Under the pieces are notes generated by a model that searched no databases, was not told the DNA's origin, and saw only the letters and a list, made by a program, of their open reading frames with translations. Shown here piece by piece: positions 22,741 to 31,062 of a stretch of DNA of 32,659 nt. Numbering within the stretch: the first letter of the stretch is position 1; each line of letters begins with the position of its first letter. The DNA is from Spirochaetaceae bacterium (GTDB lineage Bacteria; Spirochaetota; Spirochaetia; DSM-27196; Alkalispirochaetaceae), in contig REEH01000120.1 in NCBI GenBank assembly GCA_007695175.1, forward strand, positions 1 to 32,659, written 5' to 3'. Position numbers and translations under genes: made by a program.

Positions 22741-22803
22741 GGCGACAGATCCTACACGAGAAACTGACTTGACACCACCTCGAGAAAGGGAAAGAGTAAT
22801 GGC

Positions 22804-24333
22804 ATGCGTACCGAGCGGATACGAAAGCTGTTGCAGATTCTTTCCGAGGGACTGATGGAAAGGGAGGAGGTGCTGCGCCTGGCGGTGCTTGCTCTTGTGG
22901 CGGGGGAAAACCTTTTTATCTACGGACCGACGGGCACGGCCAAGAGCATGGTAGCCCGCCGTCTGACCCTCCTTCTCCGGGATGCACGGACTTTCGAGTA
23001 TCTTCTCGGACGTTTCACCACACCGGAGGAGCTCTTCGGCCCCGTTTCGATCGCCCGACTGAGGGACGAGGACCGGTACGAGCGGATTGTGGAGGGCTTT
23101 CTTCCAGCGGCGGACATCGTCTTTCTCGATGAGATATGGAATGCCTCCAGTCCGATTCTGAACACGCTGCTTACGGCAATACAGGAGCGCCGTTTCCGCA
23201 ATGGCACGGAGGAGCTGCTCCTGCCGCTCAAGACGGTGATCGGAGCATCAGGCTCGCCACCGCCGGAGGACGGGACTCTCCAGAACATATGGGACCGGTT
23301 TCTGATTCGCCTGGAGACCGGGCCGGTAGAAGAGGGAGAAGCATTTCTGCGCCTGATTCTGGCTCCCCGGACCGGAGAGACACCTGACGTCCCCGACGGA
23401 GACAGGATCACACCGGACGAACTGGACGAATGGCGCGACGGGATTGATGCGGTTGAGCTGACCGGGGATATCCAGGAGTTCATCCTGGACGTACGCGAGC
23501 GGATCACCCGGCACAACCAGATGCAGGACGAGAATCTTCCACCCATCGTGGTGAGCGACCGCCGATGGAAGCAGATCGTAAACATGCTGAGGACGAGCGC
23601 GTACCTGAACGACCGGAATCGCGTGGACGTGTTCGACTGCATCCTGATGCGGCACTGCCTCTGGTCGCGCCCGGCGGAGACCGAAATGATCAACACGATC
23701 ATAGAGGAAACGCTCTTTCGGTACAGTACCTCCGGTCGCTTTGATGCGGAAGCCTTCCGGCAGCGCCTGAAGCGTACCGTCCAGGAACTGCGGGCCGCCG
23801 CATATGAGGTGCATCAGGAAACCTCGGAGGAACCGCTGGAGTACCGAGGGGAATACTACCGGGTGCTGGACTTCGTGGAGGATCATCTCACCCTGATCTG
23901 GATCGGCGATTTTCAGAACCTGCGGACGGAGCAGGCGACCGAAACCGATCTCTTCTTCTACGGCGACGGGGAGGATTACGCCTACTCCGAGCGTTTCCCC
24001 ATCCGGTTGATCGACCCGGTTACCGTTGAAATCGCGGACGAGCGGTTTTCGGTGGAAACGGTACGGATCGAACGAGACCGGGAGCGTCCCGTCCTTATCA
24101 CACCGGAGGCACGGAGCATTCTCCGGAACGATCTGGAGACTCTCAGAAGGGAAACGGAGTCCGTCCTGGATGAAATCAGGCAATACCGTGAGGCGAGCTC
24201 CAGCGAAGCGACGCAGCACCTTTTCGTACACCGTTCCTGGGCCGGCATCGTCGCCACCGGAATGGACCAGGCGGCGCAGGAGTTTGCGGCGCTGCAACTT
24301 GAAATAGACGATGCGCTCCGGGAGCTGGACTGA
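22804..24333 (+). CDS. ravA: RavA-type MoxR AAA+ ATPase
   Basis: This 509-residue protein has the AAA+ core typical of the RavA branch of MoxR ATPases. Walker A is GPTGTAKS (K47), Walker B is DIVFLDEIW (D109/E110), and FLIRLETGP with an arginine-finger region follows. At the sensor-1 position, where RavA has ASN-type sequence, this protein reads ASG (G150), a possible loss of the conserved asparagine. A C-terminal region of about 200 residues includes ERFPIRLIDPVTVEIADERF, a beta-rich segment that could equate to the LARA domain, plus a terminal coiled segment. The next gene encodes its VWA partner and overlaps by 23 bases. The pair is thought to act as a chaperone-like system on membrane or metal enzymes. 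Confidence 0.85.
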   Translation: MRTERIRKLLQILSEGLMEREEVLRLAVLALVAGENLFIYGPTGTAKSMVARRLTLLLRDARTFEYLLGRFTTPEELFGPVSIARLRDEDRYERIVEGFLPAADIVFLDEIWNASSPILNTLLTAIQERRFRNGTEELLLPLKTVIGASGSPPPEDGTLQNIWDRFLIRLETGPVEEGEAFLRLILAPRTGETPDVPDGDRITPDELDEWRDGIDAVELTGDIQEFILDVRERITRHNQMQDENLPPIVVSDRRWKQIVNMLRTSAYLNDRNRVDVFDCILMRHCLWSRPAETEMINTIIEETLFRYSTSGRFDAEAFRQRLKRTVQELRAAAYEVHQETSEEPLEYRGEYYRVLDFVEDHLTLIWIGDFQNLRTEQATETDLFFYGDGEDYAYSERFPIRLIDPVTVEIADERFSVETVRIERDRERPVLITPEARSILRNDLETLRRETESVLDEIRQYREASSSEATQHLFVHRSWAGIVATGMDQAAQEFAALQLEIDDALRELD

Positions 24334-26008
24334 ACCCTCCCGGGATAACTCCCGGGAGGAAACCTTCGCCACGCGGCAGGCTCTCCTCTACCGCGAACTG
24401 TACAATTACCTGACCACCGCTCCGGCCGACGGCACCAGACCGCCTCTCGCCTCGGCGATCGATCTCCCCCGGCCTCTGGCCCGAAGCCTCGTCCATTTCT
24501 ACTCTCTTCTGAAGAGGGAGACGATAGCCGCCCTTGATGAGGCCCTGGCCGACCAGGTCGCACTGGCCGCGGCTGGATGGTTTGCCGCCCTCTGGGATGA
24601 CCTCCGGTTCTCCGCACCCACGGAGGACATGATGGATATCCGGCCGGGCACCGGGGAGCTCTCGCCGGATCGCCTGGAGAAGAACCTCAAACAGGCAATC
24701 CACCTCTGGCCGGACCGGGTTCCGCAGTGGGAAACGCTTCTGCGGCACCTGGCGCTCGCCGAGAGGTTCGGCCGGACCGATTCCGATCTGCACCGGCGCG
24801 CACTTTGTCGCCGTTACGAGCGACTGCGTCGTGAGTCTCTTCGTCGGCAGAGGGACCTGCGCCGCGAACAGGCGATCCGCCTGGTGGCGAGTCCCCTGGC
24901 GGATCATCTGAACGAGTTGATTCCCCGCCTGCAGGATGCCCAGAGAGAGGTACGGAAGGTTTTCGGAACGGGAGGCCTCTGGAATATCCTGGCAACGGAA
25001 CAGCCCGAAACGGACTGGGCCGTGCTCACCCGGTACCGCCAATACCTGGAAGACGCTCCGGGGTTGCTGCACCTCTGCGAGCGCGTGATGCGAGGGCTGG
25101 ATCCTTCCGGAATCCGGGAGGTTGTTCTGGAGCACACCGTGCCCGGAACCAGATCGGTTGAGGAAGACCTGGGCCTGGGAGAGGTGGACGGCATCACAGG
25201 TGGATCCGGTATCGTCGGAACCATATTGCCCGACCTGGCTCTACTCGCTTTTCCGGAGACGGAAGAGCTCTTTGACTGCAAGAACTGCGCCGGCACCCTG
25301 CTCCAGATCAGTCACCGCCGCTACTCCAGGACGACGGTGCGTACCCGGGAGACAGTGAAGGAGCTGGTCCGTCGCCGTCGATTCCGCGGACGCGTTGTGC
25401 TGTGCGTCGATACGAGCGGCTCCATGCGGGGAACCCCGGAGGACGTTGCGCGCGCCACGATTCTGGGTATGGTGCGGGCCGCGGTCCTGGCCCGCCGGGC
25501 CGCGACAATCCTCATTTACACGGATCACCTGGAGGAGCTCGATCTGCCGATACGGGGAGAGGACAACCCGTTCCCGGAGGGGGCTCAAGGGGATGCACCG
25601 GTCGCCATGACCGGCACCTCCCCGCCGGTCGTACCGGAGCATATCCTGGCTCGGCTTTCCGACCTGCTCCGTTCGAATCTGGCCGACGGTACTGATATCG
25701 ATCCGGCTCTGGAACGAGCTCTCTCCGATCTTGAGGGGGGGGACCAGGGCTCACTGACTGACGTTGTCATCGTCAGCGATATGCGTTTTCCCCGATTACC
25801 GCCGCGACACCTCAATCGGATGTACAACATCCAGAAGAACGACCTGGCCCGTTTTCACTGCCTGACGGTGAACGAAGAGCCCCTGCAGGATCCCTTGAAC
25901 GTCTTTGACTACCGCTGGTTCTTCAACACTGGAGTCGTGCCCTCCTTCAGCACCGCGGACAGGAGGGGGCCTATCGGCCTTGACCTCCTCTCCTTTCGTG
26001 GTTTTTGA
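24311..26008 (+). CDS. viaA: ViaA-type von Willebrand factor A protein, partner of RavA
   Basis: This 565-residue protein has a long helical N-terminal half and a C-terminal VWA domain starting about residue 360. Its metal-ion-dependent adhesion site is D367-T-S369-G-S371 (VDTSGSMRGTPEDVARA), with ADGTDIDPAL and VVIVSDMRF supplying the remaining ligands. The helical half is rich in Arg/Leu and charged repeats (for example LRRESLRRQRDLRREQ). The layout is that of ViaA, which stimulates RavA. The C-terminal about 40 residues (NVFDYRWFFNTGVVPSF) look like a short extra strand-helix element. Translation is probably coupled to ravA through the 23-base overlap. Confidence 0.82.
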   Translation: MRSGSWTEPSRDNSREETFATRQALLYRELYNYLTTAPADGTRPPLASAIDLPRPLARSLVHFYSLLKRETIAALDEALADQVALAAAGWFAALWDDLRFSAPTEDMMDIRPGTGELSPDRLEKNLKQAIHLWPDRVPQWETLLRHLALAERFGRTDSDLHRRALCRRYERLRRESLRRQRDLRREQAIRLVASPLADHLNELIPRLQDAQREVRKVFGTGGLWNILATEQPETDWAVLTRYRQYLEDAPGLLHLCERVMRGLDPSGIREVVLEHTVPGTRSVEEDLGLGEVDGITGGSGIVGTILPDLALLAFPETEELFDCKNCAGTLLQISHRRYSRTTVRTRETVKELVRRRRFRGRVVLCVDTSGSMRGTPEDVARATILGMVRAAVLARRAATILIYTDHLEELDLPIRGEDNPFPEGAQGDAPVAMTGTSPPVVPEHILARLSDLLRSNLADGTDIDPALERALSDLEGGDQGSLTDVVIVSDMRFPRLPPRHLNRMYNIQKNDLARFHCLTVNEEPLQDPLNVFDYRWFFNTGVVPSFSTADRRGPIGLDLLSFRGF

Positions 26009-26045
26009 CGGGTGAATATTTCGTTCATCGCGTTCACTTCTCCAT

Positions 26046-26192
26046 TTGAAAATACATATCCATATTTATTGCATTTTCGGACCTTATCGTTGCCTCCCGG
26101 TCATCACGGGAGGTATTCCGGAGTCAATCCGGAGGGGATCCACGTTAATTCGTACGTTTTTGGCGGGCCTCCCTTGAGGTTTTTTTCCTCCC
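26046..26192 (+). promoter_or_regulatory. AT-rich promoter region and structured leader of the 2-hydroxyacid dehydrogenase-tct operon
   Basis: Bases 26009-26090 are AT-rich, with TTGAAA at 26046-26051 and TA-rich -10 candidates near 26063-26072, but spacing is not ideal. Three hairpins follow: CCTCCCG/CGGGAGG (26093-26099 with 26107-26113), TCCGGA/TCCGGA (26117-26122 with 26128-26133), and CCTC/GAGG (26168-26171 with 26176-26179) directly followed by seven T residues (26180-26186). CCTCCC recurs at 26093, 26168 and 26187, and GGAGG-type partners at 26109 and 26131, so alternative pairings are possible, as in an attenuator. No known riboswitch class was recognised. Confidence 0.4.
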
Positions 26193-26210
26193 GTATTAAG
26201 AGCTGTGTCG

Positions 26211-27212
26211 ATGGGAACGAACAAAGTAGTACTGGTGGGGGACAGACTGTTCATGAAGTTTCCCGATCATGAGTATTTTGAGTCCCGCGCGGCGGAAGCG
26301 GATGCTTTCATTGTCTCTACCCGGGGAATGTCCGATGCGGAAATCCTGGAGCAACTCCGGGATGCGGCGGCCATCGTTGTTATCGGTCATCCAATTACCC
26401 GCCTGATGATCGAGTCCGCCCGATCCTGTCGTTTTATTATGACTCTTTCGGTGGGATATGATGTTGTGGATGTACCGGCCGCGACGGAACGCTCGATTCC
26501 CGTCTCCAACTGCCCCGTATACTGCAGCGAGGAAGTGGCCGAACACGCCCTCTCTCTTACACTCGCTCTGGCACGGAAACTGCACGAGCTGATTCCCCAC
26601 GTCCGGGAAGGCGGATGGGATTACAAGCAGGCCCGGCCCATCCGGATGTTCCGCAACAGCACGATGGGGATTCTCGGACTCGGCCGCATCGGTCGATGCA
26701 CGGCGCGCAAGGCCCGGACCCTGGGTATGCGCGTTATAGCGTACGATCCCTACGTCGATGATGATATCTTTGAACTCCACCAGGTGGAGCGGGTATATGA
26801 CTTTGAACCGTTCCTGGAGCAGTTTGATTACCTTTCAATTCACTGCCCCCTGACCGACGAGACGTGGCATATGGTGGACGCAGCGGCCCTGAGCAGGATG
26901 CGTGGCCACGCCGTGGTGGTAAATACTGCCCGGGGACCGATCGTTGACCGGAAGGCTCTGGAGGACGCGCTTCGGGGCGCCGGGATCGGTGGAGCCGGAA
27001 TCGACGTGCTTGAGCGGGAACCACCCCGGGGTGACGAGGAGATACTGACGCTCCCCAACGCTATCGTGACCCCCCATATTGCGTGGTACTCCGAGGAGAG
27101 CCACGAGCGCAACCGCGAGCAGGGCATGGACGAACTGGTCCGTGCACTGCAGGGACGCAGACCCCGATACGTAGTAAACCCGCAGGTATATTTCCGCAGG
27201 AAAACCGGGTAA
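26211..27212 (+). CDS. D-isomer-specific 2-hydroxyacid dehydrogenase
   Basis: This 333-residue protein interconverts a 2-oxoacid and a D-2-hydroxyacid with NAD(P). The N-terminal substrate domain (VVLVGDRLF...) surrounds a Rossmann fold with G156-L-G158-R-I-G161. Catalytic R241 (NTARGPIVD), E270 (DVLEREPP) and H289 (TPHIAWYSEES) are all present. SVGYDVVDVPAATERSIPVSNCP is the family's typical segment. The substrate is not known, but it may be linked to the carboxylate imported by the TctCAB transporter encoded next. The ATG at 26211 is preferred over GTG at 26205; ribosome-site similarity is poor. It lies 64 bases before tctC, separated by a stable hairpin. Confidence 0.87.
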   Translation: MGTNKVVLVGDRLFMKFPDHEYFESRAAEADAFIVSTRGMSDAEILEQLRDAAAIVVIGHPITRLMIESARSCRFIMTLSVGYDVVDVPAATERSIPVSNCPVYCSEEVAEHALSLTLALARKLHELIPHVREGGWDYKQARPIRMFRNSTMGILGLGRIGRCTARKARTLGMRVIAYDPYVDDDIFELHQVERVYDFEPFLEQFDYLSIHCPLTDETWHMVDAAALSRMRGHAVVVNTARGPIVDRKALEDALRGAGIGGAGIDVLEREPPRGDEEILTLPNAIVTPHIAWYSEESHERNREQGMDELVRALQGRRPRYVVNPQVYFRRKTG

Positions 27213-27222
27213 AAGAAGAACT

Positions 27223-27244
27223 CGCGACCAGGGAAAAGGTCGCG
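27223..27244 (+). other. intercistronic hairpin before tctC
   Basis: CGCGACC (27223-27229) and GGTCGCG (27238-27244) form a perfect 7-bp stem with an 8-base loop, and no T-run follows. A hairpin at this place often protects downstream mRNA ends and raises binding-protein output. Confidence 0.5.
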
Positions 27245-27276
27245 TGCAGCACGGAGAAGTTCCACAGGAGGATCCC

Positions 27277-28266
27277 ATGATATCTGAAACTGGAAGGAAG
27301 AGATTGCCCGCGATTATGATTGCTATTGTTCTCGTGGTCGCTTTGAGCGCGACAGCCGCCGCGGCGGGCAGCGGCGAGCAGACGGAGTTTCCCACCCGGG
27401 CGATTTCCTACGTGATTCCCTTCGATCCCGGTGGGCAGTCCGACGTGACGGCCCAGTACCAGAAGCCTTATCTTGAGGAGATTCTCGGCGTAAACGTCGT
27501 TGTCCGTCACCAGCCCGGAGCGGGAGGCGCCCTGGCATGGTCCAACCTGGTAACAGCCCGTGGTGACGGGTACACGATCATGGGAAATAACGTCCCCCAC
27601 ATAATAATCCAGCCCCTCGTCCGGGAGGACGTGGGATACCGCACGGAACAGCTGAAACCGGTCTACATGTTCCAGACGACGCCGATCGGCGTAGCCGTGG
27701 CGGCGAACAGTCCCTTCAACACCCTGGAGGACCTGGTGGACTACGGACGCCGGAATCCCGGCCGCATTACCGTGATCGGGTCCGGAACACACTCGGGCCA
27801 CCACCTGGCGCTCCTTCAACTGCAGCAGCTGACCGGTTCCCAGTTTACATACATTCCGGCCACCGGAGCGGCTCCCTCGGTGGCCAACTTTCTGGGTGGA
27901 CACAGTGAGGTTCTGATGGCCAACTCCGACGACCTGGTGGCACACCAGCGGGAGATGAAGATCCTCGCCATGGGTACAACCGAGCGGTTTCACCTGCTCC
28001 CGGATGTCCCCACATTCATCGAGCAGGGTGTCCAGATGACCGCCGGCATAGACCGGGGCGTAGCGGTACCACCCAATACGCCCGACGAGGTGGTGGCAAA
28101 ACTAGAAGCCGCGTTTCACGCCGTGAGCAGTGATCCTGATTTCCGGGCGGACATGGATGCTCTGGGCTTCGTCACTCACACCATGGGAGCCGCGGAGTTT
28201 GCGGCGTACCTCGAGCAGAAACAGCAGGAGATAGAAGCGGCCTTGCGGGAGCTGGGCGAGCTCTGA
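27277..28266 (+). CDS. tctC: tripartite tricarboxylate transporter substrate-binding protein TctC
   Basis: This 329-residue periplasmic protein binds the carboxylate solute. The start is ATG 27277, with the ribosome site AGGAGG at 27266-27271. The signal peptide (LPAIMIAIVLVVALSATAAAA) is followed by ISYVIPFDPGGQSDVTAQYQ, the family's substrate-binding strand-loop. NVVVRHQPGAGGALAWSNL and DVPTFIEQG are further landmarks. It belongs to the TctC/Bug family, whose members bind citrate, aromatic acids, amino acids or many other carboxylates. The ligand is not predictable here. It works with TctA and TctB encoded directly downstream. Confidence 0.9.
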   Translation: MISETGRKRLPAIMIAIVLVVALSATAAAAGSGEQTEFPTRAISYVIPFDPGGQSDVTAQYQKPYLEEILGVNVVVRHQPGAGGALAWSNLVTARGDGYTIMGNNVPHIIIQPLVREDVGYRTEQLKPVYMFQTTPIGVAVAANSPFNTLEDLVDYGRRNPGRITVIGSGTHSGHHLALLQLQQLTGSQFTYIPATGAAPSVANFLGGHSEVLMANSDDLVAHQREMKILAMGTTERFHLLPDVPTFIEQGVQMTAGIDRGVAVPPNTPDEVVAKLEAAFHAVSSDPDFRADMDALGFVTHTMGAAEFAAYLEQKQQEIEAALRELGEL

Positions 28267-28276
28267 CGCAAGACCG

Positions 28277-29851
28277 ATGTCCGGTATTCTTACAAGCGCG
28301 CTGGCGGGTGTTCTGGAGCCCGTCAGCCTCCTGCTCATAGTATTCGGAACCTCCGCCGGCATCGTGGTGGGAGCGCTTCCCGGGCTCACCGCCACGATGG
28401 CGATCGCACTGCTCGTCCCCTTCACCTTTGGAATGTCACCGATACATGGCCTCGTACTGCTGGGAGCCATCTTCTCCGGAGCGATTTACGGCGGATCCTT
28501 TTCCGCTATTCTCATCAATACTCCCGGCACCCCCTCGGCGATTGCCACCACCTTCGACGGCTACCCCATGGCGCAGAAAGGCGAAGCCTACCGGGCGATC
28601 GTCACCGCGACCCTTGCATCGGTATTCGGGGGTCTCGTGGGCGTGGGGTTTCTGATCTTTCTCTCTCCACCGCTGGCGCGGGCAAGTCTGCGTTTCGGAC
28701 CGCCGGAGTATTTCTGGCTCGCCATGTTCGGACTGACCATTATCGCCGCCGTATCACCCCGCTCCACATTGAAGGGGCTGGTGGGAGGGGGCATCGGTCT
28801 GCTTATCGCCACGGTGGGAATCGCCCCGATCGAGGGATCGGTGAGGTATAATTTCGGCACGGTATCGCTCCAGGGCGGGATCTCCCTGATTCCCGCGCTC
28901 ATCGGCTTCTTCTGCATACCCGAGGTCTTCCGGATGGTGGAGGAGAGCCGGCAATCGGGTACCGTGATCCCCTACAAGCGGCAGCGCCGTATGGTTCTAC
29001 GTGTTTTTCACGCCCTGCTTCGTCGTCCCTGGTTGATGATACGCTCCTCCCTGCTGGGCACTCTTATCGGTATCATCCCCGGTGCGGGTGGCAATATCGC
29101 CGGCCTGGTGAGCTACAACGAGGCGGTACGGGAGAGCAAGAACAAGGATCGTTTCGGCAAGGGTGCGATGGAGGGCGTGGCCGCGGCGGAGACGGCAAAC
29201 AACGCGTCCGTGGCGGGGGCTCTCATCCCCATGCTGACCCTCGGCGTCCCCGGGGCACCTCCGGCGGCGGTACTCTTTGGCGCGCTGCTGCTCCAGGGGA
29301 TGCGGCCCGGCGCAGAACTGTTCACCGTTCACGCCCGGATCACCTATGCGTTTCTCTTTTCCCTGATCCTGGCCAACGTGGCGATGCTCCCGCTGGGTCT
29401 CCTGCTGGGCAAGGCGATAGCGCGACTCATGCACAAGGTGCGCATCCAGACGATGGCACCCCTGATCGTCTTCCTTTCCATGATCGGGTCCTATTCGATT
29501 TACAACAATATCGCCGACATCTACGTGATGGTAGCCACCGGTCTCCTGGCGGTGATGCTGCGAAAAGCGGGATTCCTGCCGGGACCGATCGTGCTGGGCC
29601 TCATTCTGAGCCCCATAGCGGAGCAGGGTCTGATGCAGTCCATACTTATGGGTCGCGCCCGGGGATCCCTCTTCATGGTCTTTTTCGGCAGACCGATCTC
29701 GCTCATTCTTATCGCCCTGACGCTTCTCTCCATAGTGACCCCCATCATCGTGCAGTGGAGATCCCGGGCTGAGACCGTTCATCACGGCCCTGTCCACCAT
29801 GGCCCCGTTCCCGTCGTTCGGGAAGGAGACGCGGAAGGAGACGACCTGTGA
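28277..29851 (+). CDS. tctA: tripartite tricarboxylate transporter permease TctA
   Basis: This 524-residue inner-membrane protein has about twelve hydrophobic segments. Family signatures are SGAIYGGSFSAILINTPGTPSAIATTFDGYP near residue 75 and IIPGAGGNIAGLVSYNEAVRESKNK near 260. EAANN-type and LGVPGAPPAAVLFGALLLQG follow near 300-340. It is the large channel-forming subunit of the TTT system. The C-terminal tail contains a HHGPVHHGPV repeat (about 29776-29805), probably cytoplasmic and unstructured. The gene begins 10 bases after tctC and its stop overlaps the tctB start as GTGA. No clear ribosome site is seen. Confidence 0.92.
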   Translation: MSGILTSALAGVLEPVSLLLIVFGTSAGIVVGALPGLTATMAIALLVPFTFGMSPIHGLVLLGAIFSGAIYGGSFSAILINTPGTPSAIATTFDGYPMAQKGEAYRAIVTATLASVFGGLVGVGFLIFLSPPLARASLRFGPPEYFWLAMFGLTIIAAVSPRSTLKGLVGGGIGLLIATVGIAPIEGSVRYNFGTVSLQGGISLIPALIGFFCIPEVFRMVEESRQSGTVIPYKRQRRMVLRVFHALLRRPWLMIRSSLLGTLIGIIPGAGGNIAGLVSYNEAVRESKNKDRFGKGAMEGVAAAETANNASVAGALIPMLTLGVPGAPPAAVLFGALLLQGMRPGAELFTVHARITYAFLFSLILANVAMLPLGLLLGKAIARLMHKVRIQTMAPLIVFLSMIGSYSIYNNIADIYVMVATGLLAVMLRKAGFLPGPIVLGLILSPIAEQGLMQSILMGRARGSLFMVFFGRPISLILIALTLLSIVTPIIVQWRSRAETVHHGPVHHGPVPVVREGDAEGDDL

Positions 29852-30297
29852 CACAGCGAGCGCGCAACCTCACCTCATCGGTCGTTCTGATGGCGGTAAC
29901 CCTCTACTGGTACCGCACGGCGGACGCATACCGTCCTCTCAGCAGATTCTATCCCCAGGTCGTGGCGGGTATCGTCTTCGTCCTGGCGGCGGTTCTCGGA
30001 ATTCTTACCCTGATCGGGCACGGCCCGGTAATCGTCATCGCCGAGGGAGACGCCACGAACCGGCACGTTCGGGCCGGAACTCTCATGGCCGCTCTTGTTC
30101 TCTGGACGGTGCTCGTGCCAATCCTGGGTCTGCTCCCGGCGAGCATCCTGGGCGTGACGGTCATGGGACTGATCTCCTTTCGCGGTCATGAGGGAACGCT
30201 GAGGGCGATCCTGGTGGCCGTGGTGAGCGTGATCGTATTCTACTTTCTCTTTGAACGGTTACTGTACGTGCCCTTCCCGATGGGAGTCTTCCAGTAG
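29848..30297 (+). CDS. tctB: tripartite tricarboxylate transporter small membrane subunit TctB
   Basis: This 149-residue protein has four predicted membrane segments: VVLMAVTLYWY, VVAGIVFVLAAVLGILTLI, AGTLMAALVLWTVLVPILGL and AILVAVVSVIVFYFLFERLL. The number and spacing suit TctB. It starts at GTG 29848 through a GTGA overlap with tctA. The family is poorly conserved in sequence, so the assignment relies on topology and its place in the tctCAB operon. Confidence 0.85.
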   Translation: MTQRARNLTSSVVLMAVTLYWYRTADAYRPLSRFYPQVVAGIVFVLAAVLGILTLIGHGPVIVIAEGDATNRHVRAGTLMAALVLWTVLVPILGLLPASILGVTVMGLISFRGHEGTLRAILVAVVSVIVFYFLFERLLYVPFPMGVFQ

Positions 30298-30323
30298 CGG
30301 AGGCGATCAGCGGAGGCGATCAG
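30298..30323 (+). repeat. 13-bp tandem duplication at the tctB/mocA junction
   Basis: CGGAGGCGATCAG occurs at 30298-30310 and 30311-30323. The second copy contains the stop codon of the minus-strand molybdenum-cofactor transferase gene, and it lies between convergent genes. Confidence 0.8.
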
Positions 30324-31015
30324 CGGCGACGGGCTCTTTCGAGGCTTCCCGGCGTGTCCACATCCAGGAGGATCCCCTCCGATTCGACCGGGAGCACCCT
30401 TGTCTCACGGTCCGCCAGGAAATCCCGCATTGAACCCCAGTTTCCGCCGGAGCGGGAGGGTCCGCTCATGGCCGGTATCACCTCCCGGCTGATCAGCACG
30501 GGATGCCCCCGGCGGCCCCGGTATTCGGGGAAGAATGCCACCGGCGCCGCGTCGCCCTTCAGGGCGGCGCCGCCCTTCATGGCCTCGCCCGGGGGGCCGC
30601 CTTCCGGCAAGGCTGCTTCCGCGGCGTCCAGCAGGGCCCGGAAGACCGAGGGATCAAGAAAGGGCATATCCGCCGGAGCCACAAAGAACCAGTCACTTGA
30701 TACGTGCTGCGCCCCGGCGCGGATCGAAGAAAACATTCCCCGTTGATAATCGGGATTGAAAACGGCTTCCACCCGGGAGAAGTCCACATCTCCGGTATCC
30801 CCGCGGGATCGGGAAGCGAGCAGGTACTCCTCGATTTCCCCGTGCCGGTGGCCCGTCACCACGATACACCGGCGGCACACCTGCAGCGCATTGCCCAGAG
30901 CATTCACCAGAAGCGGCTTGCCCCGCAGCTCAACCAGAGGCTTCGGTAAACCCGATGGGCCCATCCGGGTGGAGAGCCCCGCCGCAGGAACGATGCAATC
31001 AACCTGTTCCTGCAC
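30320..31015 (-). CDS. mocA: MocA-type molybdenum cofactor cytidylyltransferase
   Basis: This protein of about 231 residues is a nucleotidyltransferase with the start motif IVPAAGLSTRMG...LPKPLVELRGKPLL. The metal-binding segment is VAPADMPFLDP, followed by FFPEYRGRRGHPVLISREV. It is predicted to attach CMP to molybdopterin to form the cofactor used by xanthine-dehydrogenase-type enzymes, as suggested by the molybdenum hydroxylase gene just upstream. An Ala/Gly/Lys-rich loop (about residues 140-160, with repeated GGAALKGDAA) is an odd insertion. GTG 31015 is preferred because GGGAG lies 8 bases upstream; GTG 31024 is an alternative. Confidence 0.85.
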   Translation of the reverse strand: MQEQVDCIVPAAGLSTRMGPSGLPKPLVELRGKPLLVNALGNALQVCRRCIVVTGHRHGEIEEYLLASRSRGDTGDVDFSRVEAVFNPDYQRGMFSSIRAGAQHVSSDWFFVAPADMPFLDPSVFRALLDAAEAALPEGGPPGEAMKGGAALKGDAAPVAFFPEYRGRRGHPVLISREVIPAMSGPSRSGGNWGSMRDFLADRETRVLPVESEGILLDVDTPGSLERARRR

Positions 31016-31062
31016 TTGAACCACTCCCGGTCGCTTTCCGGACGGCTCCCGGGCGGCTCCAC

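Noticed and set aside
22769-22774. Perfect TTGACA upstream of the ravA-like gene
   Set aside because: No TATAAT-like element occurs 16-18 bases downstream, so a promoter call is not supported.
26012-26272. 86-codon plus-strand frame in the gap before the 2-hydroxyacid dehydrogenase
   Set aside because: It covers the AT-rich leader and runs into the next gene out of frame. It has no ribosome site or domain and is better explained as promoter and leader.
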